The notes under the pieces are model-generated. The model did no database searches. It had not been told where the DNA came from and was given only the letters and a program-made list of their open reading frames with translations. A DNA stretch of 16,235 nt, taken from the NCBI GenBank assembly GCA_938038645.1, contig CALHTA010000235.1, forward strand, positions 1 to 16,235, given 5' to 3'. This document shows, one piece after another, positions 1 through 9,054 of this stretch (its first letter is position 1; each line of letters begins with the position of its first letter). The position numbers were made by a program, and so were the translations under genes. The DNA comes from an uncultured Thiotrichaceae bacterium. Lineage in GTDB: Bacteria > Pseudomonadota > Gammaproteobacteria > Thiotrichales > Thiotrichaceae.

Positions 1-25
1 ACTAACAATTATATCCTTTAATATC

Positions 26-643
26 ATGACTTCAATTAAGCTATTCGCTTTGTTAATTTTCCTGACTGTGAGCGTCGCAGAGGCAAAGATGTATCGCTGG
101 GTAGATGCTAATGGCAAAGTTACCTTTTCAGATAAAGTTCCTCCTTCAATTTCCCAAAAAGGGCATACTTCACTTAATAAAAATGGCATAGAGTCAGAGA
201 AGGTAAGTTCCTCTGAGGAGCTTAAGCTGAAGCAGGAAGAAGAAGAAAAGAAAACGGAAATCCTTGCTGAGATGACGGAAGTTAAAAAAGCTGAAGCTGA
301 GCAGCATAGAAGAGACAAGCAGTTATTAGCCACCTATGAAAATAGAGAAGAGCTAAGTCGTTTCTTCATGAAGAAATTGTCTCTGATTGACCAAAGCATC
401 GGCATTCTTGGAGCACGGGATGAAAGCTTAACCGTTAAGTTGCGCCGTTTAAATCGAAAATATAAACAAGCCAAGGGTAGTTCTGATCGTACTAACCTCT
501 CGATCGAGATTCAAAATGCTAAAGAAACACTTTTAGAGTACCAAAAAGCAATTTCATTAAATCGTGCGGATAAAAAAGACGTGATGGACAAGTATCGTAA
601 AACGTTGATTCGCTTTGATCACCTGACGAAATCTAACCTCTAA
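26..643 (+). CDS. Secreted DUF4124-domain protein (first of a tandem pair)
   Basis: The 205-residue product begins with a typical Sec signal peptide: Lys5, a hydrophobic core at about residues 6-17, and a likely signal peptidase I site after Ala18-Glu-Ala20. The segment from residue 21 to about 55 is a DUF4124 domain, recognisable by YRWVDANGKVTFSDKVPP. This small domain is common at the N-terminus of gammaproteobacterial envelope proteins and has no known activity. Residues from about 60 to the end are rich in Glu, Lys and Arg and look helical or coiled-coil. I infer a periplasmic, non-enzymatic protein; its function is unknown. The ATG is chosen because it gives a complete signal peptide, although no clear Shine-Dalgarno precedes it. 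The next gene is a paralogue sharing the domain and the following GHT-LNKNG block. Confidence 0.85.
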   Translation: MTSIKLFALLIFLTVSVAEAKMYRWVDANGKVTFSDKVPPSISQKGHTSLNKNGIESEKVSSSEELKLKQEEEEKKTEILAEMTEVKKAEAEQHRRDKQLLATYENREELSRFFMKKLSLIDQSIGILGARDESLTVKLRRLNRKYKQAKGSSDRTNLSIEIQNAKETLLEYQKAISLNRADKKDVMDKYRKTLIRFDHLTKSNL

Positions 644-657
644 GAGGGTTAGTTTTT
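633..657 (+). terminator. Probable intrinsic terminator overlapping the stop codon of the first DUF4124 gene
   Basis: CTAACC (633-638) pairs with GGTTAG (647-652), with inner TC/GA pairs and one bulged G, and is followed directly by five T residues. The TAA stop lies in the loop region. The stem is short and not GC-rich, so it may only attenuate read-through into the paralogue 20 bases further on. Confidence 0.5.
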
Positions 658-677
658 AAGAAAATAAAAATAATAAA

Positions 678-1322
678 ATGAAATATTCTATTCTTATTCC
701 ATTATTAGTGATGATCATTAGCCTCCCCGTCGAAGCGGCGTTATATCGGTGGGTGGATGCTAATGGTAAAGTTCACTATGGTGACAAAATCCCGCCTCAG
801 GTCGCACAAAATGGCCACACTAAATTAAACAAAAATGGTACGACTAAAGAGAAGGTGGCATCAGCAGAAGTTCGAAAGCAGCAGATGCTTGAGCTTAAAA
901 AAGAAAAAGCTCGTCAGATCGAGCTAAAAAAAGCTAGAAAAATACAAATACTTCGTGAACTTAGGGATGCGCAACTCCTTTCAATGTTCAGCAGCACGGC
1001 GGAGCTTAAAAAAGTCTACAAGAACAAAATAGAGATTGCTAATGACTCTATAAGAGTCCTTAAGGCACGTCATAAAAAGCTATCTGATAAGTTAGAAGCT
1101 GTAGAAGCTCGTCACGAAAGGCTGGTTAATCCTGCTGATAAGCGCCAGTTAGGAATGAAAATAGAAGACATGTTGGATAATTTACATGTCTACCAACAGG
1201 CAATTACCGAAAATATAGTTGAAAAACGTGATTTAGAAGAGCGCTTTGAAACTGACTTGGTACGCTTTATAGAGTTGAGCCCTCCGCTTGAATCGATCAA
1301 GCTGGAGGACTTGGATGCTTAG
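678..1322 (+). CDS. Secreted DUF4124-domain protein (second of a tandem pair)
   Basis: The 214-residue product has a signal peptide (Lys2, hydrophobic core to about residue 17, likely cleavage after Val-Glu-Ala20), then a DUF4124 domain containing YRWVDANGKVHYGDKIPP at about residues 23-40. A long Lys/Glu/Arg-rich, probably coiled-coil region fills the rest. It is a clear paralogue of the preceding gene: the domain, the GHTKLNKNG segment and the pattern of the helical tail (a KARHKKLSDKL-like stretch, then YQ-AI) line up in the same order, consistent with tandem duplication. I infer an envelope location; function is unknown. The ATG gives the full signal peptide, but the AT-rich leader has no good Shine-Dalgarno. 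The stop lies 4 bases from the stop of metG on the other strand. Confidence 0.85.
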   Translation: MKYSILIPLLVMIISLPVEAALYRWVDANGKVHYGDKIPPQVAQNGHTKLNKNGTTKEKVASAEVRKQQMLELKKEKARQIELKKARKIQILRELRDAQLLSMFSSTAELKKVYKNKIEIANDSIRVLKARHKKLSDKLEAVEARHERLVNPADKRQLGMKIEDMLDNLHVYQQAITENIVEKRDLEERFETDLVRFIELSPPLESIKLEDLDA

Positions 1323-1326
1323 TCGA

Positions 1327-3360
1327 TTATTTAACTCGCATTCCTGCATCAGCACCATCATCAGGGTGAAGCACAAATAAATCACTGCCGCCCGGACCTG
1401 CTGCTAGAACCATGCCTTCAGAAAGACCAAAACGCATTTTTCGTGGGGCTAAGTTAGCTACCATAACGGTTAGCTTCCCAACCAGCGCTTCAGGCTCATA
1501 GGCAGATTTTATTCCAGCAAAAACCTGCCTTTTCTCACCGCCAACATCTAGGGTAAGGCATATTAGTTTATCAGCGCCCTTAACTGCTTCAGCTTTGTCG
1601 ATTCGCGCGATGCGTAAATCGATTTTATCAAAGTCTTCATAGCTAATTTCAGGTTTAATTGGGTCATCAGTAAGATGCTTACTCAGCTTAGGTTTGTTGG
1701 CCTTATCTTGCATTGCTACTAACACAGCGTTGTTTTCTTCAAGCATTGCTTCGATCTGAGTACCTTCAATGCGCGTCATCAAAGGTTTAAACTTTGTGAC
1801 CTGATGGTTCAAAAGTGGTGTCTGTACTGATTCCCAATTGAGCTCGCCGGCATTAAGAAACGCTTCAGACTTCTGCGCGAGTTCAGGCAATACAGGTTTC
1901 AAATATCCAATTAATGCACGGAACATATTGATACCTTGTGTACAAATGCCTTGCACTTGGTCAAAAGTCGCTTCGTCTTTTATCAGTACCCACGGTTTGT
2001 TGCTATCAATATATTGATTCGCAAGGTCTGCTAAGCCCATAATTTGGCGCATTGCACGACTGTACTGACGGGTTTCGTAGCTCTCTGCAATCTCTTCACT
2101 CGCCTTACTAAATTGAGCGTATAGCTCAGGATCTGGAAGTTCAGCAGCTAATGTATTGTCAAAACGCTTGTTCACGAAGCCTGCGCAGCGTGAAGCGATG
2201 TTAACCAACTTACCAACCAATTCGCTGTTAGAGCGAACTTGGAAATCTTCTAAGTTGAGGTCTATGTCATCAATTGAATTGCTTAGTTTTGCCGCAAAGT
2301 AATAACGTAATTGTTCAGCAGGTAGATGATTCAAAAACACTCTGGCTTGAATAAAGGTGCCGCGTGACTTTGACATTTTCTCGCCGTTAACTTTTAAGAA
2401 GCCATGACAATTTACCCCGGTGGGTAAACGGTAACCCGCTGCTTTAAGTTGAGCAGGCCAGAATAATGTATGGAAATAGGCAATGTCTTTTCCAATAAAA
2501 TGGTAAACCTCGGCATCAGAGCCTTCCGCCCAGTAATCATCAAAACTTTCACCGGTACGGTCACACATGTTTTTAAATGAAGCGAGGTAGCCTATGGGTG
2601 CATCCAGCCAAACGTAAAAATATTTATCTTCGGTATCTGGAATTTTAAAGCCCCAGTAAGGAGCATCCCTAGAAATGTCCCAATCGGCTAGGCCATCTTC
2701 AACCCATTCATTCATTTTATTAACGACTTCTTTTTGTACAGCACCGCTGGCTAACCACTCGGCTAGGAAATCAGTGAAGTTGCCGAGTTTGAAGAAGTGA
2801 TGTTCGCTGTCTTTTTCAATGGGAGTTGCGCCAGTAACAACGGAATAGGCATTTTTAACTTCGGTCGTTGAGTAAGTTGCGCCACAGGCTTCACAATTGT
2901 CGCCATATTGATCCGACGTGCCGCAGTTTGGACAGTCACCTTTAATAAAGCGATCCGGGAGAAACATTTCAGCTTCAGGGTCGTATGCCTGTTTAATGAC
3001 CTTAGTATCTATGTGTCCAGCGTCACGAGCCGCTAGATAAACCGCCTCAGAAAGAATCCGATTCTCTTCAGAATGAGTCGTATGATAATTATCAAACTGT
3101 ACATTGAAACCCGCAAAATCCTCGCGATGCTCTTTGTTGACTTGATCAATCAACTCTTGAGGTTCAATCCCTTCTTGCTGTGCCCTTAACATTATTGGCG
3201 TACCGTGCGCATCATCTGCGCAGACGTAATAGCAGCTATTGCCTCTTAGGCGCTGAAAGCGAGCCCAAATGTCAGTTTGAATGTATTCAACCATATGACC
3301 AATATGAATCGGGCCATTGGCATACGGAAGGGCTGATGTAACAAGGATTTTACGAGTCAT
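1327..3360 (-). CDS. metG: Methionyl-tRNA synthetase with C-terminal tRNA-binding domain
   Basis: This class I aminoacyl-tRNA synthetase charges tRNA-Met and initiator tRNA with methionine using ATP in the cytoplasm. The 677 residues equal the length of the E. coli enzyme. The HIGH signature is at residues 19-22 and KMSKS at 328-332. A zinc knuckle is formed by Cys143, Cys146, Cys156 and Cys159 inside the connective-peptide insertion. The anticodon-binding helical domain follows, and residues from about 571 to 677 form the EMAP II/Trbp111-like OB-fold that dimerises the enzyme and binds tRNA. The ATG lies 17 bases after the stop of the kinase gene, with GGAT upstream, so the two are probably one transcript. 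No terminator is visible at its 3' end, which converges on the DUF4124 pair. Confidence 0.98.
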   Translation of the reverse strand: MTRKILVTSALPYANGPIHIGHMVEYIQTDIWARFQRLRGNSCYYVCADDAHGTPIMLRAQQEGIEPQELIDQVNKEHREDFAGFNVQFDNYHTTHSEENRILSEAVYLAARDAGHIDTKVIKQAYDPEAEMFLPDRFIKGDCPNCGTSDQYGDNCEACGATYSTTEVKNAYSVVTGATPIEKDSEHHFFKLGNFTDFLAEWLASGAVQKEVVNKMNEWVEDGLADWDISRDAPYWGFKIPDTEDKYFYVWLDAPIGYLASFKNMCDRTGESFDDYWAEGSDAEVYHFIGKDIAYFHTLFWPAQLKAAGYRLPTGVNCHGFLKVNGEKMSKSRGTFIQARVFLNHLPAEQLRYYFAAKLSNSIDDIDLNLEDFQVRSNSELVGKLVNIASRCAGFVNKRFDNTLAAELPDPELYAQFSKASEEIAESYETRQYSRAMRQIMGLADLANQYIDSNKPWVLIKDEATFDQVQGICTQGINMFRALIGYLKPVLPELAQKSEAFLNAGELNWESVQTPLLNHQVTKFKPLMTRIEGTQIEAMLEENNAVLVAMQDKANKPKLSKHLTDDPIKPEISYEDFDKIDLRIARIDKAEAVKGADKLICLTLDVGGEKRQVFAGIKSAYEPEALVGKLTVMVANLAPRKMRFGLSEGMVLAAGPGGSDLFVLHPDDGADAGMRVK

Positions 3361-3377
3361 TTCAATATCCGTTTGTA

Positions 3378-4370
3378 TTAACAGTACTTAGCTTTTAGGT
3401 GTGCTTGTTCGTCGGCTTCAAGTCTTGTTCCAAATCTGGAAACAATGATAGAAGCGGCTTCGCTCGCTAAATCACCTGATTTTTGAAGACTGAAGCCATG
3501 AGTTATGCCGTATAAAAAAGATCCAGCGAACATGTCACCTGCGCCATTAGTATCAACAGCAGTTGTTTTTACCGGATCAATACTGACTCTCTCATTGTCT
3601 GTTATGACCATTGCCCCTTTATCGCCTAGCGTCAGTACTAGCGTTTTTGCTAGTTTCTTTAGCTCAGTAACAGCATCTTCAATGTTGTCTTTACCTGTGT
3701 AGGTTGTTGCTTCCTCTTCATTACTGAAAAGAATGTCGACGCCATCACCTAGGATTTCAGTGACGCCATCTTTAAAGTAAGTCACCATTGACGGGTCTGA
3801 AAAAGTGATGGCGGTTTTTATGCCATTTTCAGCAGCCACTTTTCTCGCCTGCACAACCGCGTTTCTAGAAACGTCAGAAGTAACTAGATAACCTTCAGCA
3901 TAAATGTATTCTGCTTTTTTAAGCTCGTCCAAGTGAAGCTCATCAGCAGAGAAGTCAGACGTTATCCCCAGAAAGCTGTTCATTGTTCTTTCTGCATCTG
4001 GCGTCACCATTACCATACATTTCCCTGTGATGCCTTGATGACTTGCGCGGTCTAAGCGAGTCGTAACGCCCGCTTTGTGCAAGTCATTCATGTAGAAGTC
4101 ACCGCCTTCGTCATCAGCGACTTTACAAGCATAAAAGGCTTTTCCACCAAGTTGACTGATCGCAACAATGGTGTTCGCTGCTGAGCCACCCCCCGTGCGC
4201 TTTGTTACACCATAAGATGATTCTAAGCCTGCAGATAATTGCTGTTGTTGCTCTTCATCAATCAGCGTCATTAAGCCTTTTTCAATTTTATTGTTTTCTA
4301 GGAAGCTTTCTTCAACTTCGTATTCCATGTCTACTAAAGCATTGCCTATGCCAAAAACGTGATAGCTCAT
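3378..4370 (-). CDS. PfkB-family sugar/nucleoside kinase, probable adenosine kinase
   Basis: The 330-residue product belongs to the ribokinase/PfkB superfamily. The Gly-rich signature 1 region GGGSAANT is at about residues 60-67. Signature 2 is DTNGAGD at 273-279, whose last Asp is the expected catalytic base and whose Gly residues form the anion hole. The N-terminal [13 protein letters not shown] strand and the overall length resemble bacterial proteins annotated as adenosine kinase, which convert adenosine and ATP to AMP and ADP in purine salvage. Substrate cannot be settled from sequence alone; another nucleoside or sugar is possible. It is the first gene of a probable operon with metG. 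GAGAG upstream of the ATG is a good ribosome-binding site. It is transcribed divergently from icd. Confidence 0.85.
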   Translation of the reverse strand: MSYHVFGIGNALVDMEYEVEESFLENNKIEKGLMTLIDEEQQQQLSAGLESSYGVTKRTGGGSAANTIVAISQLGGKAFYACKVADDEGGDFYMNDLHKAGVTTRLDRASHQGITGKCMVMVTPDAERTMNSFLGITSDFSADELHLDELKKAEYIYAEGYLVTSDVSRNAVVQARKVAAENGIKTAITFSDPSMVTYFKDGVTEILGDGVDILFSNEEEATTYTGKDNIEDAVTELKKLAKTLVLTLGDKGAMVITDNERVSIDPVKTTAVDTNGAGDMFAGSFLYGITHGFSLQKSGDLASEAASIIVSRFGTRLEADEQAHLKAKYC

Positions 4371-4405
4371 TTGGTCTCTCTATTGAATTCTTAAGATGAG
4401 CGCAT

Positions 4406-4433
4406 ATATTAAAGCATTCTGCTATTTGTTAAA
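4406..4433 (-). promoter_or_regulatory. Possible promoter of the kinase-metG operon
   Basis: On the minus strand a TAATAT -10-like hexamer (4406-4411) is preceded at 16 bases by TTTAAC (4428-4433) as a weak -35. It sits about 35-60 bases upstream of the kinase start. It is the best match I could find in an AT-rich stretch where chance matches are common. Confidence 0.3.
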
Positions 4434-4453
4434 TGATTAGTTTTAACAATCGT

Positions 4454-4459
4454 TATAAT
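4454..4459 (+). promoter_or_regulatory. Possible -10 element of the icd promoter
   Basis: A consensus TATAAT lies 134 bases upstream of the icd start. No good -35 is present at the correct distance, so it would need an activator or be weak. A second weaker candidate is TTGTTA (4508-4513) with CATAGC (4531-4536) 17 bases further on. The intergenic region 4371-4592 holds no gene that I can see. Confidence 0.3.
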
Positions 4460-4527
4460 CATAAATCAGTGCGCTAGATAAGAAATTCATATTGAATGGG
4501 CGCTGATTTGTTACACTAACAAGCAAA

Positions 4528-4543
4528 TGCCATAGCTGTGGCA
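4528..4543. promoter_or_regulatory. 16-bp near-perfect palindrome upstream of icd
   Basis: TGCCATAGCTGTGGCA is self-complementary at every position apart from one T-G wobble pair. It lies 49 bases before the icd start, within the likely 5' leader or promoter. It could be an operator for a dimeric regulator or a small RNA hairpin. I do not recognise it as the site of a known regulator. Confidence 0.35.
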
Positions 4544-4592
4544 AATCCTGAACAATAATTTAATGACAGATCAAAGACTTTGGAGCCTATAG

Positions 4593-5849
4593 ATGAGTTT
4601 TCAGCATATTAATGTCCCTGCGAAAGGTGCGAAAATTACAACAAATGCAGACTTTTCCCTGAATGTGCCGGATATGCCGATTATTCCTTTTGTTGAAGGG
4701 GATGGTATTGGCGCAGATGTAACACCGGTAATGAAAAAGGTTATCGATGCGGCAGTCCAGAAAGCTTATGCAGGCAAGCGTGAAATTCAGTGGATGGAGA
4801 TTTATGCTGGTGAAAAAGCCAATGCACTATATGGTGGTGATGTTTGGTTACCAGATGAGACAATGGAAGTGGTTAAAGACTATGTTGTTTCTATTAAAGG
4901 TCCGCTGACGACTCCGGTAGGCGGTGGTATGCGTTCATTGAATGTGACTTTGCGTCAGACTTTAGATTTATACACTTGCTTACGTCCAGTGCGTTACTAC
5001 AAAGGTACGCCTAGCCCAGTAAAGAATCCTGAAGAGACTGATATGGTTATCTTTAGAGAGAATTCAGAAGATATCTATGCGGGTATCGAGTGGGAAATGG
5101 GATCTCCAGAAGCTAAGAAAGTCATTAAGTTCCTACAAGAAGAAATGGGGGTGACTAAGATTCGTTTCCCGGATACTTCAGGTATCGGTGTGAAGCCAGT
5201 TTCTCAGGAAGGAACAGAACGTTTAGTTCGTAAGGCTTTACAGTACGCAGTGGATAACAACCGTAAGGTCGTTACTATTGTGCATAAAGGCAACATCATG
5301 AAATTCACTGAAGGTGGGTTTAAAGCTTGGGGAATTGATGTTGCACGTAAAGAATTTGGTGCAACTGAGCTAGACGGTGGCCCGTGGTTGTCTTTCAAAA
5401 ACCCTAACACTGGTGAAGATATTGTTGTTAATGATGTTATCGCTGATGCATTCTTGCAGAATATTTTACTTTACCCAGAAAACTATTCTGTGGTCGCGAC
5501 ACTTAACTTGAATGGTGATTACATCTCTGATGCACTCGCTGCTCAGGTCGGTGGTATAGGTATTGCTCCAGGCGCTAACCTTTCTGACACTATCGCAGTG
5601 TTTGAAGCGACGCATGGAACTGCACCGATGATCGCAGGAAAAAACATTGCGAATCCGGGGTCGATTATACTTTCAGCAGAAATGATGCTGCGTCATATGG
5701 GTTGGCTTGAAGCTGCTGACCTTGTGGTTAAGGGTGTTTCTGGTGCGATTACTGCAAAAACAGTAACGTTCGACTTTGCTAATGAAATGGATGATGCCAT
5801 TCCACAATCGACTCCAGAGTTTGGAGATCGAATCATTGAGAACATGTAA
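4593..5849 (+). CDS. icd: Isocitrate dehydrogenase with altered cofactor pocket
   Basis: This TCA-cycle enzyme oxidatively decarboxylates isocitrate to 2-oxoglutarate. The 418 residues align with E. coli Icd (416) at an offset of two. Isocitrate/metal residues are intact: Ser115, Asn117, Arg121, Arg131, Arg155, Tyr162, Lys232, Asp309 and Asp313. Ser115 matches the serine phosphorylated by AceK in E. coli. The NADP 2'-phosphate pocket is not conserved: E. coli Arg292, Lys344, Tyr345, Val351, Tyr391 and Arg395 correspond here to Tyr294, Met346, Ile347, Ala353, Phe393 and Asn397. Ile and Ala are the residues found in NAD-dependent relatives, so I infer NAD use or relaxed specificity. TGGAG seven bases before the ATG is a good ribosome-binding site. 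clpS follows after 26 bases with no terminator. Confidence 0.96.
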   Translation: MSFQHINVPAKGAKITTNADFSLNVPDMPIIPFVEGDGIGADVTPVMKKVIDAAVQKAYAGKREIQWMEIYAGEKANALYGGDVWLPDETMEVVKDYVVSIKGPLTTPVGGGMRSLNVTLRQTLDLYTCLRPVRYYKGTPSPVKNPEETDMVIFRENSEDIYAGIEWEMGSPEAKKVIKFLQEEMGVTKIRFPDTSGIGVKPVSQEGTERLVRKALQYAVDNNRKVVTIVHKGNIMKFTEGGFKAWGIDVARKEFGATELDGGPWLSFKNPNTGEDIVVNDVIADAFLQNILLYPENYSVVATLNLNGDYISDALAAQVGGIGIAPGANLSDTIAVFEATHGTAPMIAGKNIANPGSIILSAEMMLRHMGWLEAADLVVKGVSGAITAKTVTFDFANEMDDAIPQSTPEFGDRIIENM

Positions 5850-5875
5850 TTATTGCTTGAGAGTTGGAGATTAAA

Positions 5876-6196
5876 ATGGCTAACGAGCACGAAATTGACC
5901 ACGATTCTGGCTTGGCGGTAGAGGAATCCCGCCCAGAAGTTAAGGAACCAAAGCGTTACAGCGTTATACTAATCAACGACGATTTCACTCCAATGGAGTT
6001 CGTCGTTGATGTACTGATGTCGTTCTTTAACTTAGATTATGAATCATCGACAAGAGTCATGTTAAACGTACATCAGAAGGGTAAAGGCGTCTGCGGTGTC
6101 TTTACCCGAGAAATCGCGGAGACTAAGGTTGTCATGGTTAACGAGCATGCTCGTCAATCGGAACATCCTTTGCTATGTACCATGGAAGAGGCCTAG
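5876..6196 (+). CDS. clpS: ClpS, ATP-dependent protease adaptor (N-degron recognition)
   Basis: ClpS binds proteins with destabilising N-terminal residues (Leu, Phe, Tyr, Trp) and hands them to ClpA of the ClpAP protease. From the ATG at 5876 the protein is 106 residues, the same length as E. coli ClpS. The N-degron pocket residues Asn34, Asp35, Asp36 and His66 fall at the same numbers. The flexible acidic N-terminal tail, about 26 residues, is the part that enters the ClpA pore. A TTG at 5864 would add four residues, but it overlaps the GGAG ribosome-binding site that is correctly placed for the ATG, so I reject it. It is followed 12 bases later by clpA, the usual pairing. Confidence 0.97.
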   Translation: MANEHEIDHDSGLAVEESRPEVKEPKRYSVILINDDFTPMEFVVDVLMSFFNLDYESSTRVMLNVHQKGKGVCGVFTREIAETKVVMVNEHARQSEHPLLCTMEEA

Positions 6197-6208
6197 GGAG
6201 ACTAGATT

Positions 6209-8497
6209 ATGCTAAGTCCGGAAGTTGAATATTCTATAAATAGCCTATTCAGGGAAGCCAACGAAAAACACCACGAGTTTGTAACCGTGGAACACCTATT
6301 GCTCGCTATGACAAAGAATACGTCAGCGTCGGAAACTCTCCGGGCTTGTGGTATTAATATTCCTTTGTTGCAACAAGAGTTGGGTAACCATATTGAAGAA
6401 AGCACACCAATTTTAGTCGAAGATGATGTGCGCGAAAGTCGGCCAACTATTGGTTTTCAGCGAGTGTTACAGCGTGCTGTCTATCATGTACAGGCTTCAG
6501 CTAAAGAAGAAGTCACTGGGGATAGCATTTTGGTTGCTATCTTTGGGGAAACTGAGTCACACGCGGTCTATTACCTTGCACGCCAAGATATGTCCCGCCT
6601 TGACTTAGTTAATTATATTTCTCATGGCATTCAGAAAGAAGAGGACATTACCTTTGATTCGCTCGAAAGTGGCGAAGAAGAGTCTGGTGCTGATGTGAAT
6701 AATGAGGAGTCTGACTTCGCTGAAGATGAGTCGAAGTCTAGCCCGTTGGAGCGTTTTGCTTCTAATTTAAACCAGGTTGCTATTGAGGGTAAAATTGATC
6801 CTTTAATCGGACGTGATGAAGAAGTTGAGCGAACCGTTCAAGTGCTTTGTCGTCGACGAAAAAACAATCCTTTGTTAGTGGGTGAAGCAGGAGTTGGTAA
6901 AACCGCTATTGCTGAAGGTTTAGCTAAACGTATTGTGGATGGTGAAGTGCCTGAAGTATTGGCAGAGGCAACTATCTACTCATTAGATTTAGGTGCTCTA
7001 GTCGCTGGTACTAAATACCGCGGTGATTTCGAGAAACGCCTAAAGGCTGTGCTAAATCAGATTCGCGATGAAGACCATGCAGTGCTATTCATTGATGAGA
7101 TTCATATCATCATTGGCGCAGGCGCTACTTCAGGCGGCACTATGGATGCGTCAAATCTGATCAAACCAGTGCTCGCCTCAGGTGAATTGAAGTGTATGGG
7201 ATCTACGACTTATCAGGAATATCACAGTATTTTTGAAAAGGATCGTGCTTTGGCCCGCCGTTTCCAAAAAATTGATGTGAATGAGCCCTCTGTGCCAGAG
7301 ACTATCAAAATCTTGAAAGGACTGAAGTCTCGTTTCGAAGATCATCATGACGTTAAATATACAATGCCTGCATTAGAAACGGCAGTGGAGTTGTCTGCTC
7401 GTTACATTACAGATCGTCGTCTGCCTGATAAGGCAATCGACATCATCGATGAAGCTGGAGCGAATCGTCAACTTCAACCAAAGGCTTCTCGTAAAAAGAC
7501 CATCTCGGTTGGTGATATAGAAACGATCGTTGCAAAAATTGCACGCATACCGCCAAAAGCTGTTTCTAGTTCAGATATGGAAGTACTGAAAACGCTAGAG
7601 ACAAGTTTGAAAAGGGTTGTATTTGGTCAAGATGAAGCGATTACACAGATTGTTACGGCAATCAAAATGGCTCGATCAGGTTTACGTGATGATGGTAAGC
7701 CTATTGGTTCGTTCTTGTTTGCGGGTCCAACCGGTGTTGGTAAAACAGAAGTAACTAAGCAGCTTTCCGAGCACTTGGGTATCAATTTGCTGCGCTTTGA
7801 CATGTCAGAGTACATGGAGCGTCATACAGTCTCTCGTTTGATTGGTGCGCCTCCCGGATATGTCGGCTATGACGAGGGTGGCTTGCTGACTGATGCCGTT
7901 AATAAAAACCCACATGCTGTTTTGCTTCTGGATGAAGTAGAGAAAGCGCATCCAGACGTCTTCAACCTGCTGTTACAGGTGATGGATAATGGAGCCTTGA
8001 CAGACAGCAATGGTCGTAAAGTTGATTTCAGAAATGTGATCTTGATTATGACCAGTAATGCGGGCGCTCAGTCGATTAGTCGTAGCTCAATGGGCTTTAC
8101 GACTCAAAATCATTCTCTTGATACCACGAAAGCGATTGAGAATACCTTTACGCCTGAATTTAGAAATCGTTTGGATGCTGTGGTTCAGTTTAATCCATTG
8201 CCTGAGTCAGTGATTACGTCAATCGTTGATAAGTTCCTAATTCGCCTAGAGATTCAACTAAACGAGAAAAATGTTACGTTAGTAGTTGATGATAAAGCGA
8301 AGCGTTGGTTAGCTGATAAAGGCTACGATGTGAAAATGGGTGCCAGGCCGATGGAGCGAGTCATCCAAGAAAACATCAAACGTCCTTTGGCTGACGAAAT
8401 CTTATTCGGTCGTTTAGTTAAGGGAGGAAATGTAAAAGTGACGGAGAAGGGTGGTTCATTAAAGTTGGCTTTTGATAAAGAGAAAGCTGCCGCCTAA
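6209..8497 (+). CDS. clpA: ClpA, AAA+ unfoldase of the ClpAP protease
   Basis: This hexameric ATPase unfolds substrates and threads them into ClpP in the cytoplasm. The 762 residues compare with 758 in E. coli. An N-terminal Clp-N domain (about 1-140), which docks ClpS, is joined by an acidic linker (about 145-178) to two AAA+ modules. The first has Walker A GEAGVGKT at 225-232 and Walker B ending at Asp296-Glu297. The second has GPTGVGKT at 506-513 and Walker B ending at Asp575-Glu576. Met628-Gly-Phe630 takes the place of the IGL loop of E. coli ClpA that binds ClpP. The ATG follows a GGAG site just after the clpS stop, so the two are cotranscribed. A strong terminator follows. clpP is not in the window. 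Confidence 0.98.
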   Translation: MLSPEVEYSINSLFREANEKHHEFVTVEHLLLAMTKNTSASETLRACGINIPLLQQELGNHIEESTPILVEDDVRESRPTIGFQRVLQRAVYHVQASAKEEVTGDSILVAIFGETESHAVYYLARQDMSRLDLVNYISHGIQKEEDITFDSLESGEEESGADVNNEESDFAEDESKSSPLERFASNLNQVAIEGKIDPLIGRDEEVERTVQVLCRRRKNNPLLVGEAGVGKTAIAEGLAKRIVDGEVPEVLAEATIYSLDLGALVAGTKYRGDFEKRLKAVLNQIRDEDHAVLFIDEIHIIIGAGATSGGTMDASNLIKPVLASGELKCMGSTTYQEYHSIFEKDRALARRFQKIDVNEPSVPETIKILKGLKSRFEDHHDVKYTMPALETAVELSARYITDRRLPDKAIDIIDEAGANRQLQPKASRKKTISVGDIETIVAKIARIPPKAVSSSDMEVLKTLETSLKRVVFGQDEAITQIVTAIKMARSGLRDDGKPIGSFLFAGPTGVGKTEVTKQLSEHLGINLLRFDMSEYMERHTVSRLIGAPPGYVGYDEGGLLTDAVNKNPHAVLLLDEVEKAHPDVFNLLLQVMDNGALTDSNGRKVDFRNVILIMTSNAGAQSISRSSMGFTTQNHSLDTTKAIENTFTPEFRNRLDAVVQFNPLPESVITSIVDKFLIRLEIQLNEKNVTLVVDDKAKRWLADKGYDVKMGARPMERVIQENIKRPLADEILFGRLVKGGNVKVTEKGGSLKLAFDKEKAAA

Positions 8498-8524
8498 TCC
8501 ACACAACCTAAATGTGAAACGGCA

Positions 8525-8561
8525 AAAGGCGCTGCTTAATTTCTTAAGCAGCGCCTTTTTT
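8525..8561. terminator. Strong intrinsic terminator between clpA and infA
   Basis: A perfect 15-bp stem (8525-8539 with 8544-8558, core GGCGCTGC/GCAGCGCC) with a four-base TTTC loop is followed by a T-run through 8561 on the plus strand, ending the clpS-clpA transcript. The run of A residues at 8524-8527 gives four U on the minus strand, so it could also stop infA transcription, less efficiently. Confidence 0.92.
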
Positions 8562-8603
8562 GTTAGATTCTTTGCTAATGTTTTCTTGGCTAGGTCAAAT
8601 CTA

Positions 8604-8822
8604 TTATTTACTACGGTAAGTGATACGACCCTTGGTCAAATCGTAAGGTGTTAGCTGCACAGTTACCTTGTCGCCTGTCAGGATACGAATGTAGTTTTTA
8701 CGCATTCTTCCAGAGATGTGAGCATTTACGACGTGTCCATTTTCAAGTTCAACCTTGAATGTTGTGTTAGGCAGTGTCTCAACGACCGTACCTTCCATTT
8801 CTATATTTTCTTCTTTAGCCAT
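8604..8822 (-). CDS. infA: Translation initiation factor IF-1
   Basis: IF-1 occupies the ribosomal A site during initiation and assists IF-2 and IF-3. The 72-residue protein is a single S1-like OB-fold with the same length as E. coli IF-1 and is nearly identical across most of it, including [34 protein letters not shown] and LTPYDL-KGRI. The ATG is preceded by GGAA at a suitable distance. It converges on clpA with a terminator between, the arrangement also found in E. coli and Pseudomonas. The leucyl/phenylalanyl-tRNA-protein transferase gene aat, which lies next to infA in those genomes, is not here. fabD is divergent instead. Confidence 0.98.
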   Translation of the reverse strand: MAKEENIEMEGTVVETLPNTTFKVELENGHVVNAHISGRMRKNYIRILTGDKVTVQLTPYDLTKGRITYRSK

Positions 8823-8859
8823 ATGTTCCGCAATTTTGATTCAATGTATTAAGCGCAGC

Positions 8860-8887
8860 ATTATCCACCACCTGATTGATTAAACAA
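8860..8887 (-). promoter_or_regulatory. Probable sigma-70 promoter of infA
   Basis: On the minus strand GATAAT (8860-8865, five of six consensus) is preceded at 16 bases by TTGTTT (8882-8887). The element lies about 40-65 bases upstream of the IF-1 start, a normal distance. Confidence 0.5.
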
Positions 8888-8989
8888 GTCATTTTTATGT
8901 TGCAGTCTAATAAGTGGGGCTGTTTTGGTGAATTGCAAGCCATTTCCCCATAGTTTTTGTGATTAATGCTAAAAGTTAAGCATCTGTTG

Positions 8990-9019
8990 TTGGATATCTG
9001 AGAGACACAACTGTATCAT
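8990..9019 (+). promoter_or_regulatory. Possible promoter of the fabD operon
   Basis: TATCAT (9014-9019, five of six consensus) lies 18 bases after TTGGAT (8990-8995) and 35 bases before the fabD ATG. The -35 is weak. The rest of the divergent region 8823-9054 holds no gene I can recognise. Confidence 0.35.
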
Positions 9020-9054
9020 CCGCACCAATCTAAGGTTTGTCAGGTGAATTAAGT

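Noticed and set aside
5864..5875. TTG start four codons upstream of clpS
   Set aside because: It sits over the ribosome-binding site of the ATG at 5876, and the shorter protein keeps exact E. coli numbering of the pocket residues.
8915..8951. TGGGG/CCCCA inverted repeat between infA and fabD
   Set aside because: There are only five pairs with a 27-base loop; it is too weak to call a hairpin or operator.
9037..9054. TTG start six codons upstream of fabD
   Set aside because: The ATG at 9055 has AGGTG at good spacing and begins directly with the conserved N-terminal strand.
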